DNA of 64,000 bases from Anodontia alba (Eukaryota > Mollusca > Bivalvia > Lucinida > Lucinidae). The notes beneath the pieces are model-generated. The model worked only from the letters and a program-made list of their open reading frames with translations, was not told the origin of the DNA and made no database searches. Below, one piece after another: positions 30,147 through 41,241 of the stretch (position 1 is the first letter of the stretch; every line of letters begins with the position of its first letter). The stretch spans positions 9,390,610 through 9,454,609 of the forward strand of contig OZ024828.1 of NCBI GenBank assembly GCA_964016985.1. Reading direction: 5' to 3'. The position numbers were made by a program, and so were the translations under genes.

Positions 30147-30352
30147 ATGTTATTTGTCTATGCCCATGGGCGTAGACAATCTTTATGCTGGCCACTGCTC
30201 TGGAAGAGCTTTATAAAAGGTAATGGACTGGTCCAATGCTGCTCAATATTATACAACCAAGTATTAGCTTTCGCAAAAAAGGTTTTGTCTACGCTTAGCA
30301 CACATTGTGTGCTAAGCGAAGATCAAGCTTTTTTGTGAAAGCTAATACTTGT
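30147..30352. mobile_element. Hairpin element, CTACGCTTAGCACAC core
   Basis: TGTCTATGCCCATGGGCGTAGACA near 30155 is itself palindromic. Arms AAGTATTAGCTTTCGCAAAA and complement flank a GTCTACGCTTAGCACACA tip at 30259-30345. No other full copy in this window. Confidence 0.6.
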
Positions 30353-30429
30353 ATTATTGAATCCTGATAAGGTGTTATTTGTGATCAATAAATATTGGTA
30401 TTCTTTTTATTTTGCATGAAATCACCTAG

Positions 30430-30503
30430 CTCCCTATTATGCACTTTTTTCAACAGAAAAGTACTGATATTTTTTCTTATTTCTCCACAAAATCATATGT
30501 TGT
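30430..30503. mobile_element. MITE family B half copy
   Basis: CACTTTTTTCAACAGAAAAG, CTTATTTCTCCACAAAATCA and ATATGTTGTGG, then it stops at the start of the hairpin. Confidence 0.55.
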
Positions 30504-30599
30504 GGTTAGTGACTGAGATGGGTCCACTGTAGATATTAGCATACGCCTCACAGCTCTAGATAAATAGAGTTATATTCACGACAAACATTTGAATTTTCT

Positions 30600-30910
30600 T
30601 TTTATTTTATACATGTACATCACTTTCGATAGAAGAGATGCAAATCTTGCCATGACGTTCACATTTTGTTTGGTGACGTTAGATATGACGTCAGAAATGC
30701 GCATTGGCCTGAAACAATAAAATAAAAAAAAAAATTTACTCTTTTTCTGTGAATACCAAAAAAATTTTCATCTTGTGTAATAAAAACATGCAAATTTTCG
30801 TTCTTTGTGCCGTCCGAATAGTTCCAGATCTTATATTTTTCACTGCTCAGAGGAGTGAAAATATAAGTTTTATATTTTCACTAGTGAAAATATAACTTTT
30901 TCGAAATATG
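30600..30910. repeat. AT-rich dispersed repeat with paired hairpins
   Basis: TCACTGCTCAGAGGAGTGA and TATTTTCACTAGTGAAAATA near 30838-30893 are palindromic. TGACGTTAGATATGACGTCA lies upstream. Boundaries unknown. Confidence 0.4.
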
Positions 30911-30965
30911 CATTTTATTTCATTAATAATTCTCTATATTTCTTTACTTTGGATATAATAAAAGG

Positions 30966-31122
30966 GGATATCAGATGGATATTTTTCTCCATAAAAACAT
31001 GTTGTGGATACTCATTAGAAGTGCCTCGCTGAGGCACTTCTAATGAGTATCCATAACATCAGTTTTCATGGAGAAAATGAGACAAATATTATGTGGATAT
31101 CCCTCTTACCTGGAGCTATGAA
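30966..31122. mobile_element. MITE family B copy
   Basis: GGGGATATCAGATGG left, CCTCTTACCTGGAGCTATG right. Perfect tip AAGTGCCTCGCTGAGGCACTT. Confidence 0.7.
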
Positions 31123-31479
31123 TCATATATTTTTGGAAAGCATTAGAATTGTCTCATTAGTCTAAGACAATTCTGGGAATAAACAATAATTTAGGTTTTC
31201 ATGAATAGGCAAGAAATATTAGTTACATCTACAGGGCTCCAGAAAAGTTTGATGTATGTTTTCATAGAGAAATATAAAAATCGTAACCCATATGGAGAAG
31301 TTCTCATGATGCAGTAATGCCCCTTTTCGATGTTCAAGCTCAACTAGCAATTTCAATAAAATCAGGCCTGAATGGTCTGTGTGAAAAGAAAAGTCAGTGT
31401 AACATTGAAGAATAAAATAATCAATTCTTTCAGATAATTATGAGCAGTATTCAGATTTATATTTTCATGTTTATTGATT
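31123..31479. other. Unassigned with family B scraps
   Basis: GAATTGTCTCATTAGTCTAA and CTCCAGAAAAGTTTGATG hint at family B debris. No gene seen. Confidence 0.35.
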
Positions 31480-31800
31480 TATATTTTTTCCTATTTCTCT
31501 ATCACATCATGTTGTGGGTATGAATACATACCGTATTTATTCTAATATAAGACCCCTCTCTAATAAATGCCCCTCCTACTTTTCTTGGAGAAAAAGCATT
31601 ACTAAACCCATGCAAAATTGAGTTCAGGCCATCAAAATATCTTATTTTTGGCCTAAATTTGGACTCAATACTGTAATTTTAGCAACAATGAATTGCAACC
31701 TTGCCCCAGCGCATATATTAGAATAAATACGGTATATTGAGGGTACTCTTAAAAACTGTCTCAGTTATGCAATTCTTTTGAGTATATAAGAACTTTTTTT
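31480..31800. mobile_element. MITE family B interrupted by family T
   Basis: TTTCCTATTTCTCTATCACA and ATGTTGTGGGTATGAATA precede, and GAGGGTACTCTTAAAAACTG follows, the nested family T element. Confidence 0.55.
31528..31735. mobile_element. MITE family T nested in B
   Basis: Inverted ends ACCGTATTTATTCTAATATA and complement ACCGTATTTATTCTAATATA, with TA on both sides. Inner arms have CCTCCTACTTTTCTTGG with no strong hairpin tip. Confidence 0.75.
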
Positions 31801-32327
31801 TTTTTTTTTTTTTTGTGAATGTACTTATTTGGTTAAGCAGAATGGGTACACTTTAAAAATTTTGTTACCATTTTTCAAAGGGAGAAAACTTCTGCATGTG
31901 GATATTTTGCTGCCTTAATTGTACTTGAATTGTACTTGAATCCTTTAAAAAATGCTGACTATTCTTCAAGGAAATAATTTTGCTCTAAGAGGGAGCAAAT
32001 GGTTTCCTTTACTTAAAGTGTACCACAATACCCAGTGCAAAAGGAGGCAAATATTTTCATGCCCAAGTTACTTCCCTTGAAGGTGTATCTATACCCCTTA
32101 AAATTTCATCTGGAATTATGAAATCTGACATGTAAGAAAAATGAACTTATATAATGAAATAACCATAGATCTGTCTGGAGTTTCTCTACTATTTCTTAGC
32201 TTAACATTTTCACTACCAAATACATGCATGTTCGAAATGGAACATTTTTCTTGTATATTTCATTTTATCTTAATTAAAAAAAAAAACAAAAAAACATTGC
32301 ATTCTCCATCAGACATTACTGTAAATG
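31801..32327. other. Dispersed repeat remnants
   Basis: A poly-T run at 31795-31815, then TTTTTCAAAGGGAGAAAACT and TACTTCCCTTGAAGGTGTAT style sequence shared loosely with 22080 and 27000. No exon. Confidence 0.35.
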
Positions 32328-32730
32328 TCCTAAAATTTTGTACACCAAAGTTTCAGACAAAATGGCATATATAAACATTGCAGACCTCGAACAGACTGCT
32401 CCTGAAGTAAAGTCTGATCATGGTCTTCATTGTTTGCTATTCTACTATGTATATTAACCCTTGTCATGCTGAATAAATTAAGATGCCACTCCCACTTCTA
32501 ATTTTCAGCCAGTCAGATTACTTGATCCAGATTGTTGATATAAATTCACATACTTAATGGCAAACAGTGCAGATCCAGATCAGTTGGCTTCTTCAACTGA
32601 TCTGGATCTACACTGTTTACAAAGGCAGGGTATATCCAGGATCAGCAGGACAAGGGTTAAGAAATGACTGCATAAAAAGCAAAATTTAGGCACAAAATGT
32701 ATAAAATAAAGTGTTTAAAATTTTAGGATA
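32328..32730 (-). mobile_element. MITE family A interrupted by family D
   Basis: TACTGTAAATGTCCTAAAAT left. TAAAGTGTTTAAAATTTTAG at the right is the decayed counterpart. The GCAGACCTCGAACAGACTGC hairpin precedes the nested D element. Confidence 0.75.
32454..32660 (+). mobile_element. MITE family D nested in A
   Basis: TTAACCCTTGTCATGCTGAA to TCAGCAGGACAAGGGTTAA. The hairpin tip is shortened to GTTGGCTTCTTCAACTGA. Confidence 0.85.
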
Positions 32731-32737
32731 TTGATTT

Positions 32738-32930
32738 ATCATATTTACCCAAAATAACTGGACACCTTAACTCCTTATATTTCTTCTCTGAAAATTTGAA
32801 CCAATCCATTTTTTCAACTTATTGATTTGTCTAAAAAATGCTATATGAGAGGCAAATAGTGTAGATCCTGATCAGATGCCACAGACTGTAGTATCTGATC
32901 AGGGTCTACACTGTTTGCCTAGGCTCATCC
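32738..32930. mobile_element. MITE family M copy
   Basis: TTTACCCAAAATAACTGGAC, TTTGTCTAAAAAATGCTATA and GGCAAATAGTGTAGATCCTG hairpin with complementary arm, ending TGCCTAGGCTC. Confidence 0.7.
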
Positions 32931-33175
32931 TTTGACCCTGAAGATGCCAAGAAAACTACATCTGAAAATGTCATCTGTATATGTTGTCTGCTGCATCTTC
33001 TTGCAAACTTTTCAAACATACTTTTTACATATAGGCAAAGAGTATGGACCCAGATCAGACTGCTCCTAGAGGAACAGTCTGATCTTGGTCCACACTGTTT
33101 GCAACAATGACTTTTAAAGGAACCGGCAGAAGACAAAGCAGACGACAATTGTTGTGTTTGGCATTTTAAGGGTTA
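32931..33175. mobile_element. MITE family G copy
   Basis: TTTGACCCTGAAGATGCCAA to GGCATTTTAAGGGTTAA. Cassette GGCAAAGAGTATGGACCCAG with GACTGCTCCTAGAGGAACAGTC tip. Confidence 0.75.
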
Positions 33176-33364
33176 AATATACTTAGGAGAAATATGGTAC
33201 CGCATTACAGAGGCAGGTGCATCTTTAATTAGATTATCTGTAACAGGTAAATTTCTCAGGTCAATGTACGATGCCATGAATGTTTCCATTTTTTAAGTAC
33301 ATGTATGATGATAAACTGCTTAAATCATAATAAAGTTCTGTTCTGTTCTGTTACGTAAAAAGAC
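33176..33364. other. Short unassigned spacer
   Basis: A TTCTGTTCTGTTCTGTTA run near 33336. Nothing else recognised. Confidence 0.3.
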
Positions 33365-33500
33365 TACTAAGAAGATATTTTTTTACATTTTTATTCTAAA
33401 AATATCTTGTGGGAACTCACTAGAGCAAGACAATTCCAAAGAATACCACAAAATATGCTTTGGTAAAAACTGACAAATCACCCATAATTTTCACCTCAGT
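33365..33500. mobile_element. Small B-type hairpin remnant
   Basis: AAAATATCTTGTGGGAACTC with AATACCACAAAATATGC, then ATTTTCACCTCAGTTATCAC. Confidence 0.4.
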
Positions 33501-33704
33501 TATCACCTTTATAACAGAACGTATGACAATTAGAACCTGTAAGAAGTAATATGCAGTGCTGAAAGAGAAAGGAAAATTCACATCAGACACTTGAATCCAA
33601 ATATTGGTTTTGGCAACAAAAGACTCCCACTCGAAGGGACTTTGCCAAATGGAAACATGATCTTACAGCATGATGCCAACATAAGGCCTAACTGATAACA
33701 AGAG

Positions 33705-34150
33705 GTTTCAAGGAAATATTTTTCTAATTTCTCCATGAAAACATATATTGGAGGTACTCATTAGAAGTGCCTTCTAATGAGTACCCACAATATCTGTTTT
33801 CATGGACAAATAAAAATTAATTTTACAATTTTTAGCTGAAAAAAAAAAATCACCTCATTATGAAAACACGCCTATTCAGCTATATTGGAAATTTTACCAC
33901 CAAAAAAAAGAAAATTTTCAGATAAAAATTTCTGATATTTTTCATATTTCTGCACAAAACATAGATTGTGGGTACTCGTTAGAACCACCTCGATGAGGCG
34001 GTTCTAACAAGTACCCACAATCTATGTTTTGAGCAGAAATGAGAAAAATAATGTATACCCCCTGTAACCCCCAGTTTTACTATATAAAAGTGGGGTTTAA
34101 GGGGGTCAAAATTATATAGGCATGTTTTCGTGATGTTATCTAGAGCTTAG
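33705..34150. mobile_element. MITE family B interrupted by family C
   Basis: GAGGTTTCAAGGAAATATTT left, shortened hairpin GGTACTCATTAGAAGTGCCT, then TAGCTGAAAAAAAAAAATCA. The right end GTTATCTAGAGCTTAG resumes only after the C element. Confidence 0.7.
33856..34135 (-). mobile_element. MITE family C nested near the right end of B
   Basis: CATTATGAAAACACGCC left, inverse CATCACGAAAACATGCC right. Hairpin tip AACCACCTCGATGAGGCGGTT. Confidence 0.85.
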
Positions 34151-34185
34151 TGAGGCTCATCAGCAATGTGAGTCCACTGCTCTGG

Positions 34186-34347
34186 AGACTGATAACTTAG
34201 GTGATAATTATTACTGATAAATTCTGTTATTTTAGCACTGAAACACATCGTTGGTCTCACTGAAATTGCTTCATGGAGGCAATTTCAATGAGTACCCACA
34301 AGAAATGTTTTAATGCAAAAACAGCAAAAAAGTATCAAGTGAATTAC
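34186..34347. mobile_element. Small B-type hairpin element
   Basis: CTTAGGTGATAATTATTACT, TTTTAGCACTGAAACACATC, a hairpin GAAATTGCTTCATGGAGGCA, then GAGTACCCACAAGAAATGTT. Confidence 0.5.
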
Positions 34348-34670
34348 TCCTTGCATCCAAAGCTCAGTCAAAATGGCCCTCCCATAATTTGTGACAGCTT
34401 TTTCTTTTCACCTACATTTAAGTGGACAGGATAAACTTGGTAAAGTCTGCCCTTATTTTTACAAGAGAGAAAATTTTTGTGATTTTCCTGTTTTGCATGA
34501 TAATCCCCATGCATTCTATAGAAGAGTAGACCCCTATTAAGAAGAAGGCGAAAACAAATTATTTGACAGAGTTGTATCCCCTGAAAGTGTATCAATTTCT
34601 CTTTTATATATCGAGTGTTTGTCACTTTAAAGACAGCAAATGAGCATTGCCTGCAAAGTCCAAAAAACAT
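34348..34670. other. Unassigned open stretch, no gene supported
   Basis: A 100-codon minus-strand frame spans 34368-34670 but shows no domain, starts and stops inside repeat borders and has no splice context. Confidence 0.35.
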
Positions 34671-34904
34671 GGGCCCAGTTGTTCAAAGCATCGTTAGCTT
34701 ATTGAGCTTGTAAGTGGTCAAAATGTTAAATGTTCTAGTAAATATAAAATCTAATTCACAGGTATTTTTGCTGAAAAATGTGAGTAGCTTTTGCAAATGC
34801 AAAAGCAACTCACATTTTTTCAACAAAGATATTAGCCATATTTAATGATCAAATTTTTAACAGTACATTAACTAACGACATCAGTACTTTTGAACAACTG
34901 GGCC
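34671..34904. mobile_element. MITE family J copy
   Basis: GGGCCCAGTTGTTCAAAGC to TTTGAACAACTGGGCC. The hairpin arm is one A short (GCTGAAAAATGTGAGTAGC). Confidence 0.8.
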
Positions 34905-34932
34905 TTGGTCCTTAGTCAGTCGATTAGACACC

Positions 34933-35178
34933 TAACCTTTAATTTCAACAAAAAGTGTTGATATTTTTCTTACTCCTTCATGCAAACTCATTGCGGGGAT
35001 TCTCAATAGAAGACCCTTAATGCCCTCCTACTGAGTACCCAAAGCATACTTTTTATGAAAAATATATTTAATCAAAACTGAATATAAATATATGTATATA
35101 ATATAAATTTAAGAATACATGTATTTAAAAATATTTATAAAATATATATATATGGTTACCCCTCTTATCTAGAGCCCT
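34933..35178. mobile_element. MITE family B, decayed and AT-expanded
   Basis: TTTAATTTCAACAAAAAGTG, a weak hairpin, an ATATATATAT-type expansion, then CCCCTCTTATCTAGAGC. Confidence 0.5.
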
Positions 35179-35361
35179 GTCATGTTTGGATGAGCAGGCT
35201 TGTCTGTGCCTCATTGTTGGCAAGGCAACAGCACAAGACAAGTTTTGCCACAATACAGCTCAGATAATGGTGCGGATTTCTTCCTGTTGCGTTTTAATTT
35301 TGCATCAGTCAAGGAAAATAGATGAAAGATTATTGAACCACTTGACAGAGTGGCAGAAAAC
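35179..35361. other. Short unassigned spacer
   Basis: GATTTCTTCCTGTTGCGTTT and nearby sequence look single-copy. No exon boundaries seen. Confidence 0.3.
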
Positions 35362-35607
35362 ATAGCTCTAGATAAGAGAAGTAAGTACCCAAATATTTTT
35401 TCTTATTTCTCGTTAATTTTTTATTTTGTGGCTATATCATCAGAAATACACCATTGAGTTCTCCATGACAATATATGTTACAGATACTCAATATCAAAGA
35501 CACACCTGGGAAAATTGCTTTAATGAGTACACCCACAAAACATACAGAGAAATTATAAAACTTTCAACACTTTGGGTTGAAAAAAAAAAAGGTGCTTTAA
35601 CAAGAGC
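35362..35607. mobile_element. MITE family B, decayed copy
   Basis: AGCTCTAGATAAGAGAAG left and GTGCTTTAACAAGAGCTAAG right, with a degraded hairpin (CAGATACTCAATATCAAAGA). Confidence 0.5.
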
Positions 35608-35739
35608 TAAGAGAAAAGGCATTTGATCTGAGTCTACACTTTTTTGGTCAGGCATGACTATCTGAAGTTTTAGGACAAACCATCTTGCTACTTTTGCAAG
35701 AAAAGATATATTGCAACTATCTCATTTGAACTGCCATTC

Positions 35740-36240
35740 TGAGGTTATCATTATGGGTTGTCACAATGTTATTTTTATTTGTGTATGTGCAAAGAAATGC
35801 TTAACATTTTATGCAGGGCAAAGATCAAAACATAGGTCACACTGACCTACTTTTGGAAAGCCACATAACTATCTTCAATAGATGTGATCATGCAACAATC
35901 TGACAAGAGTAGGTCATAGCTTACAAATGTAGAGACTATGTTCAACCCAATTTTTTTTTTTTTTTTTTGTAAAAAGCAGGTCAGAGGAGAAAATATATTG
36001 AAGTCACAGTGACCTATTTTATGTATGTGAAACATGGTCTTTAGTAAATTGTCTTTTACATAAAAAAAAGTAGATCAAATTAATATATAGGTCACAGTGA
36101 CTTACCTTTGGAACACCACACTCTGTCTTCAATAGATATGTCCATGCCACAATTTTGCAGGTGTAAGCCATAAAAAAACAAGTCAAGCGATATGCTAGAG
36201 ATATGCTCCATGCTAGACTGGTTCCAGTCATTTCTACATT
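35740..36240. repeat. Degenerate tandem repeat with GGTCACAGTGACCTA motif
   Basis: Units contain CACWSTGACCTACTTTTGGA, ATCTTCAATAGATRTG and CATGCMACAAT, with A/T-rich GTAAAAAGCAGGTCAGA joints. A related unit continues at 36655-36920 beyond the SINE. Confidence 0.55.
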
Positions 36241-36342
36241 TTTTTTTTTTGGTCATTCTTTATCACTTCCTGTAGCTGTATTAATTTTGTCTCTTTAATC
36301 CCATTTCATTGTTTTACTGCAGAAACTTTATCTTTTCCACTA

Positions 36343-36649
36343 AGTCGGCCTCGGTGGCTCAGTTGGATGCGCCGTCCGACTGGAGACCAGGAGGTCGCGG
36401 GTTCAACCCCCGCCGAGATCAGCAACATTCTTTCGTGGAGATTGATCATGAAATATTTTCTATGGTCATTCTCTCCCTTCCGCTGATTCAAGAAGGGCAG
36501 TTGTCAGTTTCTGGCGAAAGAATGTGCACAATACTGGTTAACCGCTTAGAGGACTAAGCCTGCCCAGTAAACGTGTGGTTAGGTAAACTGACCGCATTCG
36601 ACATGACCCCACTGGGTTGACTGGACTGTAAAACCTCAACACAAACAAC
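36343..36649 (+). mobile_element. tRNA-derived SINE (family 1), full length
   Basis: Perfect 13 bp duplication ATCTTTTCCACTA (36330-36342, 36650-36662). Head GGCCTCGGTGGCTCAGTTGG and GCGGGTTCAACCCC. Tail CTCAACACAAACAACA. The best-preserved plus-strand copy together with 62431. Confidence 0.93.
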
Positions 36650-37004
36650 ATCTTTTCCACTATGGGACATAACTTATCAAATCATTATAAGCTGTACTAG
36701 ATTGTATACCTTTGAAAAGAAACGAGAAAATGATAGAAAAGATAGAGTCTGGAGACAGACTAGCTCCATGCATGCAAACTTTGGTAAGATTAGGCCATAA
36801 ACTAAAAGTACAGGAAATATGCAACAGACAGTTTGATGGCCTGAGTGATCAACTTTTGGTACACAACACATTGTCTTCAATCAATGTACCCATACCACAG
36901 ACAATTAAAAATATTTCATTCTAGTCATCTGCAAACTTCTGACTGAAAGTCACAGGAAAAAGAAGATAAAAAGAATAAAAAACAACTTTGATAGTTCCAG
37001 ATAT
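36650..37004. other. Repeat-like unit after the SINE
   Basis: GGTACACAACACATTGTCTT and CAATGTACCCATACCACAGA resemble the GGTCACAGTGACC tandem family. No gene seen. Confidence 0.4.
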
Positions 37005-37181
37005 GTGGTGGTATCCACACAATATTTTTTTATTTCTCAACAAAAACATATCTTGTGGGTACTCATTAGAAGTGCCTCGGTAAAGCACCTCTAATGAGTA
37101 CAAAACATATGTTTTTGTGGAGAAGTAAGAAAAATATTAGTACTTTTTGGCTGAAAAAAGGACCTTATCTGGTGCTATGAT
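37005..37181. mobile_element. MITE family B copy
   Basis: GGTGGTATCCACACAATATT left, GGACCTTATCTGGTGCTATG right. Hairpin tip CCTCGGTAAAGCACC. Confidence 0.65.
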
Positions 37182-37352
37182 TAGTAGATTTCTGGGTTTC
37201 TGCAAAATTATAAAATGTTACTGACCTAGCTGCCAAAAGGCCACAAAATTATTCCAACATCATCACACAATTAACTCCAGGGTATTTTCATATGGCATAT
37301 TCCAGTTTAATCCAGTAAATGGTACTTAATTAACTCTCACTATCATCCTCAT

Positions 37353-37675
37353 TTAACCCCTAATGTGCCCAGAAAAATTGTAGCAGATGACACTCCAATT
37401 TTTGTATATTATTCTTCAGAGAAAATAAGGTTTGACATTTCATGTGAATTGTCTGCATAGCAGACAATTCACATGAAATGTCAAGCCTCATTTTCACTGA
37501 GAATTAAAAAAATGCCACCTGATGTAGTTGTGATTGGCATTTTAAGCAGAGAAAATAAGGTTTGACATTTTACGTAAATTCACATGCAGCAGACAATTCA
37601 CACAAAATGTCAAACCTTATTTTCTCTGAAAAAAAAGTCATCTGCTGCAGTTGTGATTAGCATTTTAAGGGTTAA
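37353..37675 (-). mobile_element. MITE family I with two tandem hairpins
   Basis: TTAACCCCTAATGTGCCCAG left and GCATTTTAAGGGTTAA right. Two complete hairpins with AGGTTTGACATTTYAYGTRA arms lie head to tail (about 37425-37510 and 37552-37640), joined by TTGTGATTGGCATTTTAAGC. Confidence 0.75.
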
Positions 37676-37691
37676 GATTGCACTTTTACAC

Positions 37692-37879
37692 CTTAACTCC
37701 AGATAAGATACATTTTTCGACCAAAAGATATTAAGATTTTTGCATTTTTCTTATTTCTCCATGAAAACATATGTTGTAGGAACCCAACAGAAGCCTTCTA
37801 AACCATACCAACATCATATGTATTCAAGGAGAAATAAGAAAATTATTTATCTGCCTACCCCTCTTTTTGCTAGAGTTAT
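37692..37879. mobile_element. MITE family B copy
   Basis: AACTCCAGATAAGATAC left, TTTTGCTAGAGTTATG right. The hairpin is reduced (GTAGGAACCCAACAGAAGCC). Confidence 0.6.
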
Positions 37880-38373
37880 GTCAGTCACAGTAATACTATT
37901 TTATCTTCACATCAACCCATAAATCATGTTTACCTTCAATAAAACACTTAACCCTTTTCAAAGATTCAGTTTTTAAAATCCATCATTCAGGTAAAAATAT
38001 CACATTAATTCAAGATTATATCTTATATCAATCTGTTGAAATTCTGTAGCAATTCATCACTAGCAAAATTTAAATCCAATAAGCCAGCTGACACAGAAAA
38101 TTTTCAAAAATCGGTTACACATAACTTAAGCAGTACCACGATTATTTTACTATATATGGTTAAAACCTGCTACAGAATCATGTTCGAAGGTTTTATTGGA
38201 TTTTACTACCATTTAACCCTTAACAAGATTTGTTATTACAATAAAAATCCTTGACTCCTTCATAAATGCATTTTATTTTGTTAATTCTTACATATAAGTC
38301 AATAATTTATCCAATAATTTATACTGTATAAACTTGAGCAAATCCCTTCACAAACGTAAGAATACCATACAAT
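37880..38373. other. Unassigned, no gene seen
   Basis: AT-rich sequence with no repeat end or exon recognised. Confidence 0.4.
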
Positions 38374-38554
38374 TCCAAATAAGAGGGGCATCCAGAAATT
38401 ACTTTTCTGATTTCTCCATGAAAACATATGTTGTGGGTACTCATTAGAAGTGCCTCATGGAGGCACTTCTAATGAGTACCCACAACATATGCTTTTGTGG
38501 GGAAATTAGAAAAATATATACATTTTTTTAAAAAAATTGTCTTATCTAGAGCTA
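38374..38554. mobile_element. MITE family B, near-perfect hairpin
   Basis: AAATAAGAGGGGCATCCAG left, TCTTATCTAGAGCTAAG right. Arms CATATGTTGTGGGTACTCAT to complement with tip GCCTCATGGAGGC, no mismatch for over 35 bp. Confidence 0.75.
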
Positions 38555-39256
38555 AGTATAGCACTGGGGATATAGCACAAACCAACAAAATAACTGCCGA
38601 GGTTCAACAAATCACACCATCTAAATTTTGAGTTAAATCATATCAGTGATAATTTTTTACCTGTACCAGAAGTGTCACAGAGGAAACTGTGATAAACGGG
38701 TCCTTCATTTCTATGTACGAGGCTACCCTCGTATGTAAAAAACAGATCACTAATAACATGAAAATGTGGTGAATTTAATTGGTAGAACTGCAACAATTTC
38801 TTTGTTGATTCACACCACATCTCCAGTGGATATGGACAAAGTAATTGGAGTTAAAACGGACAGGTGCAAATTTGAAAATTGCATTATGTGAATTATGAAA
38901 GCAGTTACAAATCCATAAAACCATATTGATCAATATTAACACAAGGTTGTTTGACAGGGTTTTAAAGGTCACAGACGACAAAATCTTTTTGCACACCCAG
39001 TTGTGGTTCACGACTCAGTAATAAAGAGTTGTAGAATGTTTGCCTCTTTCTAAGGATTTTTTTCTTGTTTTGTTTCTTAAGTATTCTGATGCCAGAATAC
39101 AGTCAAATCTGTGTTAAGCAAGCACCTAAGAGAAAGCCAAAAAGTGGTTGCTTAAGACAAGTACTTCCTTATACAGGTAAATTAACACTTATTTATCCTT
39201 TTTGGGGCCTGAAAAACTAGCCTTAAGTACAGGTGTTTGCATAATACTGTTGGCCT
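38555..39256. other. Mostly single-copy stretch with weak exon-like ORF
   Basis: The minus-strand frame at 38638-38820 ends at a possible donor but has no convincing acceptor or domain. From 39100 the sequence GTCAAATCTGTGTTAAGCAA..GTTGCTTAAGACAAG is an inverted-repeat-like dispersed sequence. Confidence 0.35.
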
Positions 39257-39452
39257 TTAACCCTTGTCCTGCTGAACCCAGATATACTCGTCCTTTGCAA
39301 ACAGTGTAGCTCCAGATCAGTTGGCTTCTACAGAAGTACTGTTTGCCATTAAGTATGTGAATTTTTAGCAACAATCATGATCAAGTAATCTCATTGGCTG
39401 AAAATTAGAAATGGGCATGGCATCTTAATTTATTCAGCAGGACAAGGGTTAA
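39257..39452 (-). mobile_element. MITE family D with partial hairpin
   Basis: TTAACCCTTGTCCTGCTGAA to GGACAAGGGTTAA. The second cassette arm is mostly deleted (CTTCTACAGAAGTACTGTTT). Confidence 0.8.
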
Positions 39453-39559
39453 AAAAAGTTTGACTATATTTCAAAATGTACAATTCAGGCAGTACATATG
39501 GGCAATATTGCAGATCTTCAGTGGCTGCTTTTGAAAAGTACCTAGAAAGTCATCTGGTG

Positions 39560-41107
39560 AATATCATAAGCTATAGGTAAGTTGAAGGATGATAAAGAAC
39601 AGATAGTTAACCCATTAAAGACTGAATAAACTCTCGCACACTATACATTGGAAGAGTCCAGTTTCGATTTTAAGTAAGTGAGGCTATATGATGTAGATAT
39701 TCCTAAAGAAAAATGGTTGAACTATTTGCAAACAGTTGCACTATTTGCCAGTTACCTATTTAGGGGTCTCCAGTCCTCAATGGATTGAAGATCAGTAAAC
39801 AATAGGCAAGCTAAATGATGACAAGCTGTAGGTAGGCTGAAGGATGATAAAGAACATATAAGTTGCAGGATGAGAAACTATAGGCAAGCTGAATGATGAC
39901 AAGCTATAGGCAGGTTGAAGGATGATAAAGAACAGAGTGATTGTTGCAGGATGATAAACTATAGGCAGGCTGAATGATATCAAGCTATAGGCAGGCTGAA
40001 GGATGATAAAGAACAGATAGTTGCAGGATGATAAACTATAGGCAAGCTGAATGATGACAAGCTATACGTAGGTTGAAGGATGATAAAGAACAGATAGTTG
40101 CAGGAAGATAAACTATAGACTGGCTAAATGATGACAGGCTATAGGCAGATTGAAGGATGATAAAGAACAGATAGTTGCATGATTTTAAACTATAGGCAGG
40201 CTGAATGACTACAAGCTATAGAAAGGTTGGATGATGATAAAGAATAGACAGTTGCAGGATGATAAACCATAGGCAGGCTGAATGATGACAAGCTTTAGGT
40301 CAGTAGAAGGATGATAAAGAACAGATAGTTGCAGTATGATAAACTAAAGGCAAACTGAATGATGCCAAGCTATAAGTATGTTGAAGGATGATAAAGAACA
40401 GACAGTTGCAGGATGATAAACTATAGGCAGGCTGAACGATGACAAGCTATAGAAAGGCTGGATGATGATAAAGAACTAACAGTTGCAGGATGATAAACTA
40501 TAGACAGGCTGAATTACGATAAGCTATAGGTAGGTAGAAGGATGATAAAGAACAGATAGTTGCAGGATGATAAACTATAGGCAAACTGAATGATGCCAAG
40601 CTATAAGTAGGTTGAAGGATGATAAAGAACAGAAAGTTGCAGGATGATAAACTATAGGCCGGCTGAAATATGACAAGCTACAGGAAGGTTGGAGGATGAT
40701 AAAGAAAAAACAGCAGAATTATGAGCTTTAGGTAGGTTGAAGGATGATTAAGGACAGATAGTTGCAGGATGATAAACTATAGACTGGCTGAATGATGTCA
40801 AGCTATAGGTAGGTTGCAGGATGATAAAGAACAGATAGTTGCAGGATGATAAACTAATAGCAAACTGAATAATGCCAAGCTATAAGAAGGTTGAAGGATG
40901 ATAAAAAACAGACAGCTGCAGGATGATAAACTGAATTATGACAAACTATAGGAAGGTTGGAGGATGATAAAGAACAGACAGTTGCAAGATGACAAACTAT
41001 AGGCAGGCTCAATTATGACAAGCTATAGGTAGGTTCAAGGACGATGGAGAACAAACAAATGCAGGAAGATATAAACTATAGGCAGGCTGAATTATGACAA
41101 GCTATAG
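39560..41107 (+). repeat. Minisatellite, about 78 bp compound unit
   Basis: Alternating blocks GGATGATAAAGAACAGATAG, TTGCAGGATGATAAACTATA, GGCAGGCTGAATGATGACAA and GCTATAGGTAGGTTGAA repeat about 19 times. A family E MITE sits in an early unit. The shorter GCTATAGGCAGGCTGAA-type block within each unit suggests expansion from a smaller ancestral repeat. Confidence 0.9.
39607..39789 (-). mobile_element. MITE family E inside the minisatellite
   Basis: TTAACCCATTAAAGACTGAA to CCTCAATGGATTGA. The cassette is almost gone (TTGCAAACAGTTGCACTATT), leaving an E copy without its hairpin. Confidence 0.7.
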
Positions 41108-41241
41108 CACAGCTTCTTATCTCTACGTGCGCAACACTGTATTGTGAAAAGAAAATCGTAAGGAGCTCTTCCGGAGGTGGTTGCGGAGAATCAGTTCAGG
41201 TAGCACTGAAGGCAGGTGTCAGTTGAAACAAAGCTAACAAA
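41108..41241 (+). promoter_or_regulatory. Possible 5'UTR/promoter-proximal region with ETS-like site
   Basis: Non-repetitive and locally GC-richer than the minisatellite around it. CTTCCGG at 41168-41174 is a consensus ETS/GABP core common near starts of housekeeping genes. The sequence runs without repeats into an ATG at 41242. Purely inferential. Confidence 0.35.

Noticed and set aside
34368..34670. 100-codon minus-strand frame
   Set aside because: No domain, no splice context, low-complexity edges.
36350..36420. tRNA gene
   Set aside because: A and B boxes are present, but the sequence continues into a SINE body with a tail and target duplications.
38638..38820. Minus-strand exon
   Set aside because: Donor-like end, but no convincing acceptor and no similarity I recognise.
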